Assembly: GCA_964577295.1 (NCBI GenBank)
Contig: CAZNYN010000007.1
Coordinates: 1 to 64,000 of the forward strand
Origin: CAZNYN01 sp964577295
GTDB lineage: Bacteria > Synergistota > Synergistia > Synergistales > Synergistaceae
Length of the DNA: 64,000 nt
Direction: 5' to 3'
Below the pieces are notes generated by a model. It was not told the origin of the DNA. It saw only the letters and a program-made list of their open reading frames with translations, and did not search any database. The position numbers and the translations under genes were made by a program. Below, piece by piece: positions 7,958-15,614 of this stretch (the stretch's first letter is position 1; every line of letters starts with the position of its first letter).

Positions 7958-9616
7958 ATGATAAGACTTGTACGCGGAAGAAAAATTCTCTGCACTCTGT
8001 TGTTTTTTGCCTTTCTCAATGTATCCTGTTCGGCGGAAGCATGCACTGTCGTTATGGCAGGCAAAAAGGCCACTGCAAAGGGGGATGTCATAGTATCCTA
8101 CACTTGCGACGGATGGTACGATCACCGTCTTACCGTAGTACAGGGAAAGGACAACCCCGAAGGCACAGTTGTCCCCATATACAAAAACAAGTACATGGAG
8201 ACGCGCCCGAGCAACAAACTTGTAGATGCGGGCACTATCCCCGAAGTTAAAAAAACATATACGTACTTCAATACGTCGTACCCGATTATGAACGAGAAGT
8301 CCGTCGTGATAGGCGAACACACATGGGGCGGGCGCGATGAGAGCGAGTGCCCAACAGCTATGATGATGATTGAGCAGCTTGAGGCCTTGGGACTTCAGCG
8401 CGGGGCGACTGCGCGCGAGACATTAAAGGTGATAACGGAGCTTGCCGAAAAATACGGCTACGGAGACAGGGGAGAAGCCCTTGCCATTGCCGACAAAGAT
8501 GAAATATGGCTGCTTGAGATAACAGGGCCGGGCTCTTTCTGGAAGCCGGAAAGCGGAAAGCCGGGAGCTGTATGGGCTGCCGTGCGTGTGCCGGATGATT
8601 CATACGCCGTGGGAGCAAACCGTTCGCGCATAGGCGAGATTGATTTTAAAGACAGTGCAAACTTTCTCTATTCTTCAAATATTAAGGATATCGCAAAAGA
8701 AATGGGCTGGTGGAAAGACGGTGAGAAATTTGTCTTTTACAAGGCATACGGTCCTGAGGCCAAAGGCCGTTCTCCCTACCTTTCGCAGCGCCGCGAATGG
8801 CGTGCCTGCGGACTGCTCTCTCCGAGCGTGAAGCTTGCGGAAAATTCCAAAGCATACTATCCGCTTTTCATGAAACCGGACAAGCCTATAACCGCTGCCG
8901 ATATTATGAAAGTCAACAGGGACTATCTCGAAGGAACGCGCTTTGACCTTACGAAAGGCATTGCTGCGGGGCCATTTGGTTCTCCCGTGCGCAACAGCGT
9001 AAACAGGGATCAGAAGCCCGAGAATCGCAAGTATAATTATTGGGACAGGTCGATATCTGAATACTACTGTTCGTTCAGCATCGTATCTCAGATAAGGTCT
9101 GATATGCCCGAGGAAATAGCAGCCCTCACGTGGTTCGGGCTTGATCAGCCGGCAACATGCGTATACATGCCGATATACGCGGGGACAAAGTCTCTTCCCA
9201 AGTCTCTGGCGATATATGACAGAGCAAAATTCAACAAAGATTCCGCATATTGGGCATTTAACTTTGTGGCAAACTGGGCGAACCTAAAGTATTCCTACAT
9301 GATAAAGGACATAAGGGCGAAGCAGTCGGAGCTTGAAAATGAATTTTTCCGCACATCTCCCGCAGCCGAAAAGGTTTTTATGGATAAGTATAAATCGGGC
9401 GACAGAGCCGGTGCATCGGATTATCTGACACGCTATGTAAACGACAGTGTCAATAAGACCTGCACGGAGTGGTGGAATCTTGCATGGCATTTGGTAGGAA
9501 AGTATTCTGACGGTTATGTTATAGATGAGAACGGAAAGGCCAACACTGTCGGCTATCCGACAGAATGGCTTGAGGAAGCGGGCTTTGGCGACAACGATGC
9601 CGAGCCGAAAAAATAG
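7958..9616 (+). CDS. Secreted C69-family dipeptidase, paralogue 3
   Basis: 552-residue third tandem dipeptidase, same architecture as the two upstream copies: signal peptide ending SAEA, predicted nucleophile Cys29 in CTVVMAGKKAT, GWYDHR, VIGEHTWGGRDESE, and the shared C-terminus NDAEPKK. ATG 7958 is chosen over GTG 7946 because GAGGGG (7941-7946) is then about 11 bases upstream. Codon choice looks less uniform than in copies 1 and 2 (more ATA, GGG and AGG), suggesting weaker expression. The downstream M19 dipeptidase begins 21 bases after its stop, so the two peptidases are probably co-transcribed. Confidence 0.9.
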   Translation: MIRLVRGRKILCTLLFFAFLNVSCSAEACTVVMAGKKATAKGDVIVSYTCDGWYDHRLTVVQGKDNPEGTVVPIYKNKYMETRPSNKLVDAGTIPEVKKTYTYFNTSYPIMNEKSVVIGEHTWGGRDESECPTAMMMIEQLEALGLQRGATARETLKVITELAEKYGYGDRGEALAIADKDEIWLLEITGPGSFWKPESGKPGAVWAAVRVPDDSYAVGANRSRIGEIDFKDSANFLYSSNIKDIAKEMGWWKDGEKFVFYKAYGPEAKGRSPYLSQRREWRACGLLSPSVKLAENSKAYYPLFMKPDKPITAADIMKVNRDYLEGTRFDLTKGIAAGPFGSPVRNSVNRDQKPENRKYNYWDRSISEYYCSFSIVSQIRSDMPEEIAALTWFGLDQPATCVYMPIYAGTKSLPKSLAIYDRAKFNKDSAYWAFNFVANWANLKYSYMIKDIRAKQSELENEFFRTSPAAEKVFMDKYKSGDRAGASDYLTRYVNDSVNKTCTEWWNLAWHLVGKYSDGYVIDENGKANTVGYPTEWLEEAGFGDNDAEPKK

Positions 9617-9637
9617 CACGAAGCCGGAGGGTGTATT

Positions 9638-10630
9638 TTGAAAGATATTGTGCTTGACGCGCATTTTGATGTATTGCTTGATGTTTTATACTACAGGCGT
9701 CTGGGAGAGAGAAAGGTTCTTGAGAGAAGACACCTGCGGCGTCTTAAAAGCTCCGGTGTGAATGTTTTGGTATGTTCTCTCTTCATAACCGACGACCTTT
9801 TGCCCGAGGGTGCGCTCAGAAATGCTCTGGATCAGATATCAGCTTTTATGGAAGAGCTTGAGGAGTCTGGAGACTCTTTTGCTCTATGCAGGGATACAAA
9901 AGAGGCGCGTTTCGCAGTGGAAGAGGGGAAAATAGCGGTGTTCCTCTCACTTGAAGGCGCAGAGCCAATAGGCAGGGATCTGCTGCTTCTGAGAACCTTC
10001 TATGACCTCGGTGTCAGACTTCTCGGCGTAACGTGGTCGCGCAGAAATTATGCCGCGGACGGCAGCTCTTTTGATCCGGAATACGCACCGAAGCATCAGG
10101 GAGGACTTACCCGCTTCGGCCGCGAGCTTGTGGAAAAAGCTCAGGAGCTGGGCATGGTGATAGACGTAAGCCACATAAACGATGAAGGTTTTTACGAAAT
10201 AGCTTCCATGGTCAAAGGGCCTTTTATAGCATCCCATTCAAACTGCCGTGCTTTGGCATCATCCGCGCGAAATCTTACGGACGAGCAAATAAAGGCGATT
10301 GCCGCCTCGGGCGGAGTGATAGGAATGAATGCTTATTCCCCATTTTCATCCGACTGCGAGGAAGAGAGAACAGCGGAAAAACTTATGGAACATTTGTGTC
10401 ATGTGATCAAGACGGCGGGGTTTTCCCATGTAGGCCTCGGCATGGATTTATGTGACTGCCTTTACTCTCTGAGGATGAGCCACGAACTGAATGACGGTGA
10501 TCTTTTCAGAGACCATGAAGATGCGGGCGAAAGATTCTTGACACTTATAAAGGAACGATTCCCAAAGGAAATATCACGGGAAATTTTAGGAGAAAACTTT
10601 TTTAAACTTTTTGAGAGGGTGCTTGGCTGA
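9638..10630 (+). CDS. M19-family (renal/membrane-type) dipeptidase
   Basis: 330-residue zinc dipeptidase of the amidohydrolase fold. The expected metal ligands are visible in order: HxD in DAHFD (residues 8-10), Glu in SLEGAEP, His in VSHIND and His in ASHSNCR. No signal peptide is present, so it should act in the cytoplasm, completing the hydrolysis of imported dipeptides, in contrast to the secreted C69 enzymes upstream. It starts with TTG preceded by CCGGAGG (9624-9630). The spacing to the C69 gene (21 bases) and to the next gene (1 base) suggests one transcript. Confidence 0.85.
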   Translation: MKDIVLDAHFDVLLDVLYYRRLGERKVLERRHLRRLKSSGVNVLVCSLFITDDLLPEGALRNALDQISAFMEELEESGDSFALCRDTKEARFAVEEGKIAVFLSLEGAEPIGRDLLLLRTFYDLGVRLLGVTWSRRNYAADGSSFDPEYAPKHQGGLTRFGRELVEKAQELGMVIDVSHINDEGFYEIASMVKGPFIASHSNCRALASSARNLTDEQIKAIAASGGVIGMNAYSPFSSDCEEERTAEKLMEHLCHVIKTAGFSHVGLGMDLCDCLYSLRMSHELNDGDLFRDHEDAGERFLTLIKERFPKEISREILGENFFKLFERVLG

Positions 10631-10631
10631 T

Positions 10632-10904
10632 ATGATAACGGAATATACATTTCCCGCCGTTGTGGCAGGAGGCTATGACGGAGGCAGACTTTGGGTTGCC
10701 AACTTTCCCGGGCTTTCGGGATGCTGGGTTGAAGGGCAGAGCAGAGAGGATGTAGTTACCCGTGCTCCTGCCGCTTTGGAAGAATATATAAAATGCTCTC
10801 TTGAAGCGGATTGGGCAATACCGGAAGCTCCGTTTGAAGACGAACTTCTCGCCACGGGGCTTGGTGAGGTTATGCTTTTTACTGTAAGGCTGGGTGAACA
10901 ATAA
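10632..10904 (+). CDS. HicB-like small protein
   Basis: 90-residue protein starting FPAVV-GGYDGGRLWVANFPGLSGCWVEG, the pattern of the HicB N-terminal domain (strand, D/G-rich turn, FPGL, C/A-rich turn, helix). The DNA-binding helix-turn-helix or ribbon-helix-helix tail of canonical HicB antitoxins is not evident. ATG 10632 follows the M19 stop by one base, with GAGAGGGTG at 10613-10621. No HicA toxin is adjacent on either side, so calling it an antitoxin would go beyond the sequence; it may be a stand-alone HicB-fold protein. Confidence 0.6.
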   Translation: MITEYTFPAVVAGGYDGGRLWVANFPGLSGCWVEGQSREDVVTRAPAALEEYIKCSLEADWAIPEAPFEDELLATGLGEVMLFTVRLGEQ

Positions 10905-10974
10905 AAAATTTTTATATCTTACCTTCTGTTTAAGCAATATTTTAATGGTAAGTGTTTTTAGTGTCTGAATAATC

Positions 10975-10983
10975 TGATATAAT
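10975..10983 (+). promoter_or_regulatory. Extended -10 promoter very close to the yjiH-like start
   Basis: TGA followed by a perfect TATAAT (10978-10983). Transcription would start near 10989-10991, only a few bases before the ATG at 10995. Confidence 0.6.
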
Positions 10984-10994
10984 AGCCTATATGA

Positions 10995-12356
10995 ATGGAG
11001 GTGGAGAAATTTCCGCGTACAGCACGAAGTATCTCACTTTTTACAATACCGTCCTTTATAGGTATATGGATGTTTATGGTTCCGTTTTCTTTTCACGGGA
11101 GTGTGAACACTTTTATTGGGCATTTCAAAGAATATTTAATGTTATCCTTGTATGCTTATATGCCGTTCGTCATTTTTGCCGTGGCTCTTGTTGTAATTCT
11201 CTCTAACCTTCTGTCGCTTTACTTCAAACCGAAGTTTTTTGAAAGGCACATTGTCTTTGCGGAGTGCCTCCACGGAGGCCCTTTCTGGTACACCGTGCGC
11301 TTTGCCGCAATGATAATATCGTGCATCGTGATATGGGGGGACTCCTCTGTTTTCGGAGTTTTTTTGAGTTATGCGGAGATGATAGTTCTGCACCTTGTCA
11401 CAAAACTTCTGCTGCTGACTTTCGTCCTCTCTCTTACTGCCCCTCTTCTTCTTGATTTTGGACTGGTGCAGTTTTTTGCTGTGTACGCAGAGCCTATAAT
11501 GCAGCCGCTCTTTAAAGTCCCCGGACGCTCCGCCGTGGATTCCATTGCGTCGTGGATGGGAAGCAGCTCCATAGCAGTGGTTCTGACGGCAAAAATGCAT
11601 ATGAACGGCTCATACAGCGACAGAGAGGCCGCTGTTATGGTCACAAGCTTTTCACTTGCCGGTATATATAATATTTACGCAGTTACCTCTCTCTTGAACA
11701 TGAACTACGTGTTCGGAGAAATTCTTCTTACCGTATATTCAACAATGCTGCTCCTTGCCATAATAATGCCGCGTATATGGCCCCTGAAATTTATGCAGGA
11801 CAAATACTATACAAAAGAGGCCTATCACCACCTGAGCGCGGCCGGAGACAGGCATGGTCACACTTTGTTTGAATGGGCGCTTTACAGAGGGCTTAGCAAG
11901 GCCTCTCATATGAATCTGAAAATATACCTTGCGGAATCACTTGCGATAGCAATGCCTCTTATATTCGGCACAATGCCGCTTATGGTTACTTTCGGAACAT
12001 TCCTTATGTTTGTGGCAGAATCTACCCCCATCGTAACAGCCATTGCCTATCCTATATCGGTGATTTTAACTCACATGGGAGTCGCCGAGGCGGAAGTCAT
12101 AGCAAGTTCGTCTGTATTTGCATTTGTCGACCAATATGTAGCCGTGACATACGGACAGAAGCTCCTCTGCGAAGCAGGGAGATTCATCTGTATATGCATA
12201 TCAACAGTCGGACTCGTGAACCTTACAGAGATAGGCCTTCACGTATGGCATTCCACAATACCTTTGAGCTTTAAGGATATGCTGGTCATATATTTAATAA
12301 GAATTATTATATCTTTTGTAATTATAATTCCCGTTGCGGGCTGGCTTTTCGGCTAG
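10995..12356 (+). CDS. YjiH-type membrane protein with nucleoside-recognition (Gate) domain
   Basis: 453-residue polytopic membrane protein with about nine to eleven spans. The segments VPGRSAVDSIASWMGSSS and MVTSFSLAGI match the Gate/nucleoside-recognition type of the YjiH family, thought to be transporters but without a defined substrate. No Shine-Dalgarno sequence precedes ATG 10995; GGAGGTGG lies just inside the coding sequence, and the promoter -10 is only about 12 bases upstream, so the message may be leaderless or have a very short leader. A terminator overlaps the end and the end of the converging gene. Confidence 0.75.
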   Translation: MEVEKFPRTARSISLFTIPSFIGIWMFMVPFSFHGSVNTFIGHFKEYLMLSLYAYMPFVIFAVALVVILSNLLSLYFKPKFFERHIVFAECLHGGPFWYTVRFAAMIISCIVIWGDSSVFGVFLSYAEMIVLHLVTKLLLLTFVLSLTAPLLLDFGLVQFFAVYAEPIMQPLFKVPGRSAVDSIASWMGSSSIAVVLTAKMHMNGSYSDREAAVMVTSFSLAGIYNIYAVTSLLNMNYVFGEILLTVYSTMLLLAIIMPRIWPLKFMQDKYYTKEAYHHLSAAGDRHGHTLFEWALYRGLSKASHMNLKIYLAESLAIAMPLIFGTMPLMVTFGTFLMFVAESTPIVTAIAYPISVILTHMGVAEAEVIASSSVFAFVDQYVAVTYGQKLLCEAGRFICICISTVGLVNLTEIGLHVWHSTIPLSFKDMLVIYLIRIIISFVIIIPVAGWLFG

Positions 12357-12386
12357 GCAGACACTATTTTTTTATGTCTGCTTTTT
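12357..12386 (+). terminator. Terminator shared by converging genes
   Basis: GCAGACA (12357-12363) pairs with TGTCTGC (12375-12381), followed by TTTTT. It lies inside the 3' end of the opposing YbaK-like gene. Confidence 0.75.
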
Positions 12387-12858
12387 CTCCGCCCGTTATT
12401 TCAAGCAGCACGGAAGGATTTATCGGGAAAAAGTCGTGGTCAGTGCCTGCCGCTGCCCATACCGTGCCGTATAAGAACAGATCTTCGTCAAGCAGAGTGC
12501 GCGGCTGCTCGGGATAGCCTACGGGCGGTACTCCTCCGGGCTGAAAGCCGCACCACTCGCGGCATACATCGGGATCTGCAAAAGATACGTGTGACGCACC
12601 GAGCAATTTTTTTATCTTCTTTGTTTCTACTCTGTTTATGCCCGACATTAGTGCCAGAGCGAAATATTCACCTCTGTTGACGCGCAGGAGAATACTTTTG
12701 AGAATCTCGGGCTCGGGAGCTCCGACAGCGACCGACGCATCGGAGACGGTGAAGATTGTAGCTTCCGTGTGAATTATTTTCTCGCTGCGATTTTTTCCGT
12801 CCAGATAATTCCTAACGGCTTTTACCGGGTCAAATTCGGACATCTCTATCTCTGTCAT
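12364..12858 (-). CDS. YbaK/ProX-type aminoacyl-tRNA deacylase
   Basis: 164-residue single-domain protein of the YbaK/EbsC/ProX family, which clears mischarged aminoacyl-tRNAs (for example Cys- or Ala-tRNA-Pro) in trans. Recognisable parts are the N-terminal ATIFTVSDASVAVGAPEPEILKS-type segment with the conserved Lys, the central KKIKKLLGASHVSFADPD, and the glycine/proline loop GFQPGGVPPVG. It is cytoplasmic. It ends at the shared terminator and begins about 30 bases before the 3' end of the lytic transglycosylase gene on the same strand, so the two may be co-transcribed. Confidence 0.85.
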   Translation of the reverse strand: MTEIEMSEFDPVKAVRNYLDGKNRSEKIIHTEATIFTVSDASVAVGAPEPEILKSILLRVNRGEYFALALMSGINRVETKKIKKLLGASHVSFADPDVCREWCGFQPGGVPPVGYPEQPRTLLDEDLFLYGTVWAAAGTDHDFFPINPSVLLEITGGEKADIKK

Positions 12859-12890
12859 GCTGATACACCCAACCTTTCACAATCTTTATC

Positions 12891-13850
12891 TTAATTGTAT
12901 CCTTTATTTGTCGGCAGCGGAGCTTTGTTTATGGTGAATGCCAAAGGCGTTCCCGTTTCTTTGTAAAGTATGCGGTAGACTTCTCTATTCTGCAGTACGG
13001 AACGTACAAATTCTCTTGTTTCTGCATATGGAATGTTCTCTATCCACTCGGCCCAGTCATAAGATCCGAGAGTGCCCCAATTTGCGGCTGTTCTTGCTCC
13101 CGCGTTGTATGCGGCAATTGCCCTTATAGGTTCATCTTTGAATTTATGTTCGAGCATTGCGAAATGGTTTGCACCCAGGAGAATGTTGTCTTTTGGTTCG
13201 TATATATCGGCTGATATATTTAATTTTCTTGCCTCGTCGGTTGCTGTGGAAGGCATGAGCTGCATAAGCCCTATCGCTCCCGACTGGCTTATGGCTTTGC
13301 TGTGAAATTTGCTTTCTCTCTTCATGAGAGCAAAGATGGTTATTTCCGAAATTCCTGTCGCTTTCGATGCGGCTTTTACCTCATCTGTCCACGGTCTTGG
13401 GTGAAAGAGAAGGGCATCTCTCCTCACAGCGGAATAATTTGACTCGATAATTCCTCCGCCAGGCGACACCATAAATGTATAAAGATCCAAAGGGTATTTT
13501 TTTATCATTTCCGCTCTCACAATGGCGGCTTCGTTTTTTTGCCCCAAAGAGTTCATGGCTCTTATTTTCCAGTAAAAAAACTTTGCAGGTCTGCGTGATA
13601 ACTCTGTAATAAAGGGATTCCGCGACCAACATTCGAGTGCCGTCTTTGCATCCTTTTTCTTCCATGCGTCCCAGCCGTTTTCCCAATTTGCCGATGAGAC
13701 ATCTCTTATATAAGAATTTATGTAAGGAAAGACAATAATAGCAAATGCTGCCGCGGCAAGCATAAGAGAAAGAAAGAACCGCTTGCGCAGGCGGAAGAAT
13801 TGGGTTATGTTAGCAGAAAGAAAAGATGAGAGGGAGGAACTCTCTTGCAT
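12891..13850 (-). CDS. Membrane-anchored lytic transglycosylase (SLT domain)
   Basis: 319-residue murein lytic transglycosylase. An N-terminal hydrophobic segment (about residues 26-43) anchors or exports it. A short helical region resembling Slt70 linkers follows, then the SLT domain: KRESKF with the catalytic Glu179, SGAIGLMQLMPSTA, and AAYNAGARTAANWG. It cleaves peptidoglycan to 1,6-anhydromuropeptides in the periplasm. ATG 13850 is chosen because AGGTGG lies 9 bases upstream; an ATG at 13895 would extend deep into the divergent citG gene. The first 6 bases overlap the start of citG on the other strand. Confidence 0.85.
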   Translation of the reverse strand: MQESSSLSSFLSANITQFFRLRKRFFLSLMLAAAAFAIIVFPYINSYIRDVSSANWENGWDAWKKKDAKTALECWSRNPFITELSRRPAKFFYWKIRAMNSLGQKNEAAIVRAEMIKKYPLDLYTFMVSPGGGIIESNYSAVRRDALLFHPRPWTDEVKAASKATGISEITIFALMKRESKFHSKAISQSGAIGLMQLMPSTATDEARKLNISADIYEPKDNILLGANHFAMLEHKFKDEPIRAIAAYNAGARTAANWGTLGSYDWAEWIENIPYAETREFVRSVLQNREVYRILYKETGTPLAFTINKAPLPTNKGYN

Positions 13851-14777
13851 AGACGCTTGCCACCTTTTGATATAAGTAGTAAAAGTATCCTTCACTTAGA
13901 CGATACAGTCAAGTACGAATGGAGAGACAGGCTTAAAAAAGCGGCGGCGGAAGCCTCTGCGGAGGAGGTCATGACAGCCCCTAAGCCGGGACTCGTAGAC
14001 CCCATAACCCAAGGATGCCATGAAGATATGGACTGGAGGCTCTTCATTAAAAGCTGCGCGGCAATAGCGCCGTTTTGGGCGTCCCAGGCGGAAACAGGTC
14101 TTGACGGCACGGCTCCAAAAAATGCAATGGCAAAACTCAGAGCAGCGGGGCTGCTTGCGGAAGAGGCGATGTTTGGTGCGACAAACGGCATCAACACACA
14201 CAAAGGACTTATATACTTGATGTCTCTTCTGCTGTACGGCGCAGGCCGCTCCGTATTTTTAAAAGAGCCTCTTACAGCGAAAAACATAACACAGCACGCA
14301 TCCGAGCCGGTAAAGGGAACAGCGGCAAAAGAGTTTGCCATGATATCACAGAAAAAACACATCGATCTTACAAACGGTGAAAAGCTCTATCTGAAATACG
14401 GCATAACCGGCATAAGGGGAGAGGCGGAGAGCGGGTTCCCCTCAATAGTCGGTGCGGGACTGCCAGAGCTCGAAAAAAATATTTCAGCCGGTATTTCAAA
14501 AAACGACGCCGCTATATCGGCGCTGCTTGCAATAATGGAAGTAAACGAGGACAGCAATGTAATACACAGGGCGGGATATGAATATTGGAAGTCTGAATAC
14601 AAGAAGGCAGTGAAAGAGACGAGGGAAAAATATATTCCCTCAAGCGGCGAAAGGTCTGCTATCACCGAGCTGGAGCGGAAATTCATGCCTCTGCGCGTCA
14701 GTCCCGGAGGTGCCGCTGACTTATTATGCTGTACTCTCTTTGTATATAAAATTTCCTTAACTACTTGTCAACAATAA
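13845..14777 (+). CDS. citG: Triphosphoribosyl-dephospho-CoA synthase (CitG/MdcB family)
   Basis: 310-residue enzyme that makes the prosthetic-group precursor of citrate lyase or malonate decarboxylase acyl carrier proteins. The family signatures are clear: TAPKPGLVDPITQGCHEDMD (about 44-63), GATNGINTHKG, and SPGGAADLL near the C-terminus. It starts with TTG, with GGGAGGA (13832-13838) 6 bases upstream. No citrate lyase or malonate decarboxylase subunit is in the window, so the acceptor protein is encoded elsewhere. The start overlaps that of the divergent lytic transglycosylase gene, so the promoter of each must lie in the other's coding sequence. Confidence 0.85.
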   Translation: MHRRLPPFDISSKSILHLDDTVKYEWRDRLKKAAAEASAEEVMTAPKPGLVDPITQGCHEDMDWRLFIKSCAAIAPFWASQAETGLDGTAPKNAMAKLRAAGLLAEEAMFGATNGINTHKGLIYLMSLLLYGAGRSVFLKEPLTAKNITQHASEPVKGTAAKEFAMISQKKHIDLTNGEKLYLKYGITGIRGEAESGFPSIVGAGLPELEKNISAGISKNDAAISALLAIMEVNEDSNVIHRAGYEYWKSEYKKAVKETREKYIPSSGERSAITELERKFMPLRVSPGGAADLLCCTLFVYKISLTTCQQ

Positions 14778-14793
14778 ATTTTTGTTGTATCCT
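14765..14793 (+). promoter_or_regulatory. Promoter with inverted-repeat operator for the XRE regulator
   Basis: TTGTCA (14765-14770) and TATCCT (14788-14793) with a 17-base spacer. Within it CAACAA (14769-14774) and TTGTTG (14782-14787) form an inverted repeat with a 7-base centre, well placed to bind a dimeric repressor such as the adjacent XRE protein and block transcription. Confidence 0.5.
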
Positions 14794-14827
14794 TTAAAAT
14801 ACTAAAATCTGAAAGGAAGTATGATGC

Positions 14828-15193
14828 ATGAGTCTCGGAAACAGAATAAAGTCTCTTCGTAAAGCGCAGAATCTTACACAGCAAAAATTAGCGGATAAGG
14901 TTGAAGTGAGCCGTATATACGTGCAGGCTTTGGAAAGCAACAGACGTCTGCCCTCCATGAAGCTTCTTCAGAGACTGGCGCCAGCACTCAAGGTGGATGT
15001 TACCGACCTACTTATGGATTTTTCAGAGCCGGACAAGCCGGGCAGAGTACAGCTCGAGTCAATGCTTGACAATGGCGAGCTGGAAATATGGTACCGCAGC
15101 AAAAAACTTTCAGAGCAGGAACTTCGCAGAGTTTACCGTGTAGTAGAAGCTGCGCTGGACGACTGGGACGCTAAGGATGAGCTTGGAGAATAG
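14828..15193 (+). CDS. XRE-family helix-turn-helix regulator
   Basis: 121-residue protein with a lambda-repressor-type HTH in the first 65 residues (GNRIKSLRKAQNLTQQKLAD, then VEVSRIYVQALESNRRLPS). The rest is short and acidic, with no enzymatic motif. It overlaps the next gene, an ImmA/IrrE-type metallopeptidase, by 17 bases. This XRE-ImmA arrangement is known from regulators in which the peptidase cleaves the repressor. The promoter carries an inverted repeat, so autoregulation is likely. GAAAGGAAG (14811-14819) precedes the ATG. Confidence 0.8.
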   Translation: MSLGNRIKSLRKAQNLTQQKLADKVEVSRIYVQALESNRRLPSMKLLQRLAPALKVDVTDLLMDFSEPDKPGRVQLESMLDNGELEIWYRSKKLSEQELRRVYRVVEAALDDWDAKDELGE

Positions 15194-15614
15194 CGAAGAA
15201 CAAGAAGATATTTATGAGGATATGCCCTCGCCTCCTGAGTATATTCCCGACTGGGCAACAAAGGAGGGCAAGGAGTGGCATCGCCTCAGTGAGTTTGACA
15301 TATTGGCCAAAGCGGAGGAGATGACTGGGCTCTCTTTGGAGCTGAAGTACGAGCATCTCCCCCCGGGAGTATGGGGAATCCATGTCGTGCGCGGAGAACG
15401 CGGACGAATATACGTGAACTCCATGCTCTCTCTTATGTGGAGACGTTTTGCCGTCTTCCATGAGGTGTACCATTTGCTGACCCATACAAAGGGAGCAAGA
15501 TTCTGGAGTCAGACCTTTGAGTCAATGGAGAGTTTTGAAAACAGAGCGGATACATTTGCCTGGGCTGCTCTGTGGCCCGAGTGGGCGGAAGGGGATTACA
15601 GCGACTGGTCGTGA
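15177..15614 (+). CDS. ImmA/IrrE-family metallopeptidase
   Basis: 145-residue protein with the zinc motif HEVYH (95-99) and downstream FENRADTFAWA, the typical third-ligand region of the ImmA/IrrE (DUF955) family. Members cleave partner XRE repressors, and the partner is encoded directly upstream with overlapping coding sequence. No phage or conjugative genes are nearby, so the pair probably regulates host genes. Its stop overlaps the start of the radical SAM gene (TGATG), implying translational coupling. Confidence 0.8.
   Translation: MSLENSEEQEDIYEDMPSPPEYIPDWATKEGKEWHRLSEFDILAKAEEMTGLSLELKYEHLPPGVWGIHVVRGERGRIYVNSMLSLMWRRFAVFHEVYHLLTHTKGARFWSQTFESMESFENRADTFAWAALWPEWAEGDYSDWS

Noticed and set aside
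10632..10904. HicAB toxin-antitoxin module.
   Set aside because: Only a HicB-like protein is present; neither neighbour is a HicA-sized RNA-binding protein.
14828..15614. Prophage or integrative-element immunity region suggested by XRE and ImmA genes.
   Set aside because: No integrase, phage structural gene, attachment-site repeat or shift in base composition nearby.
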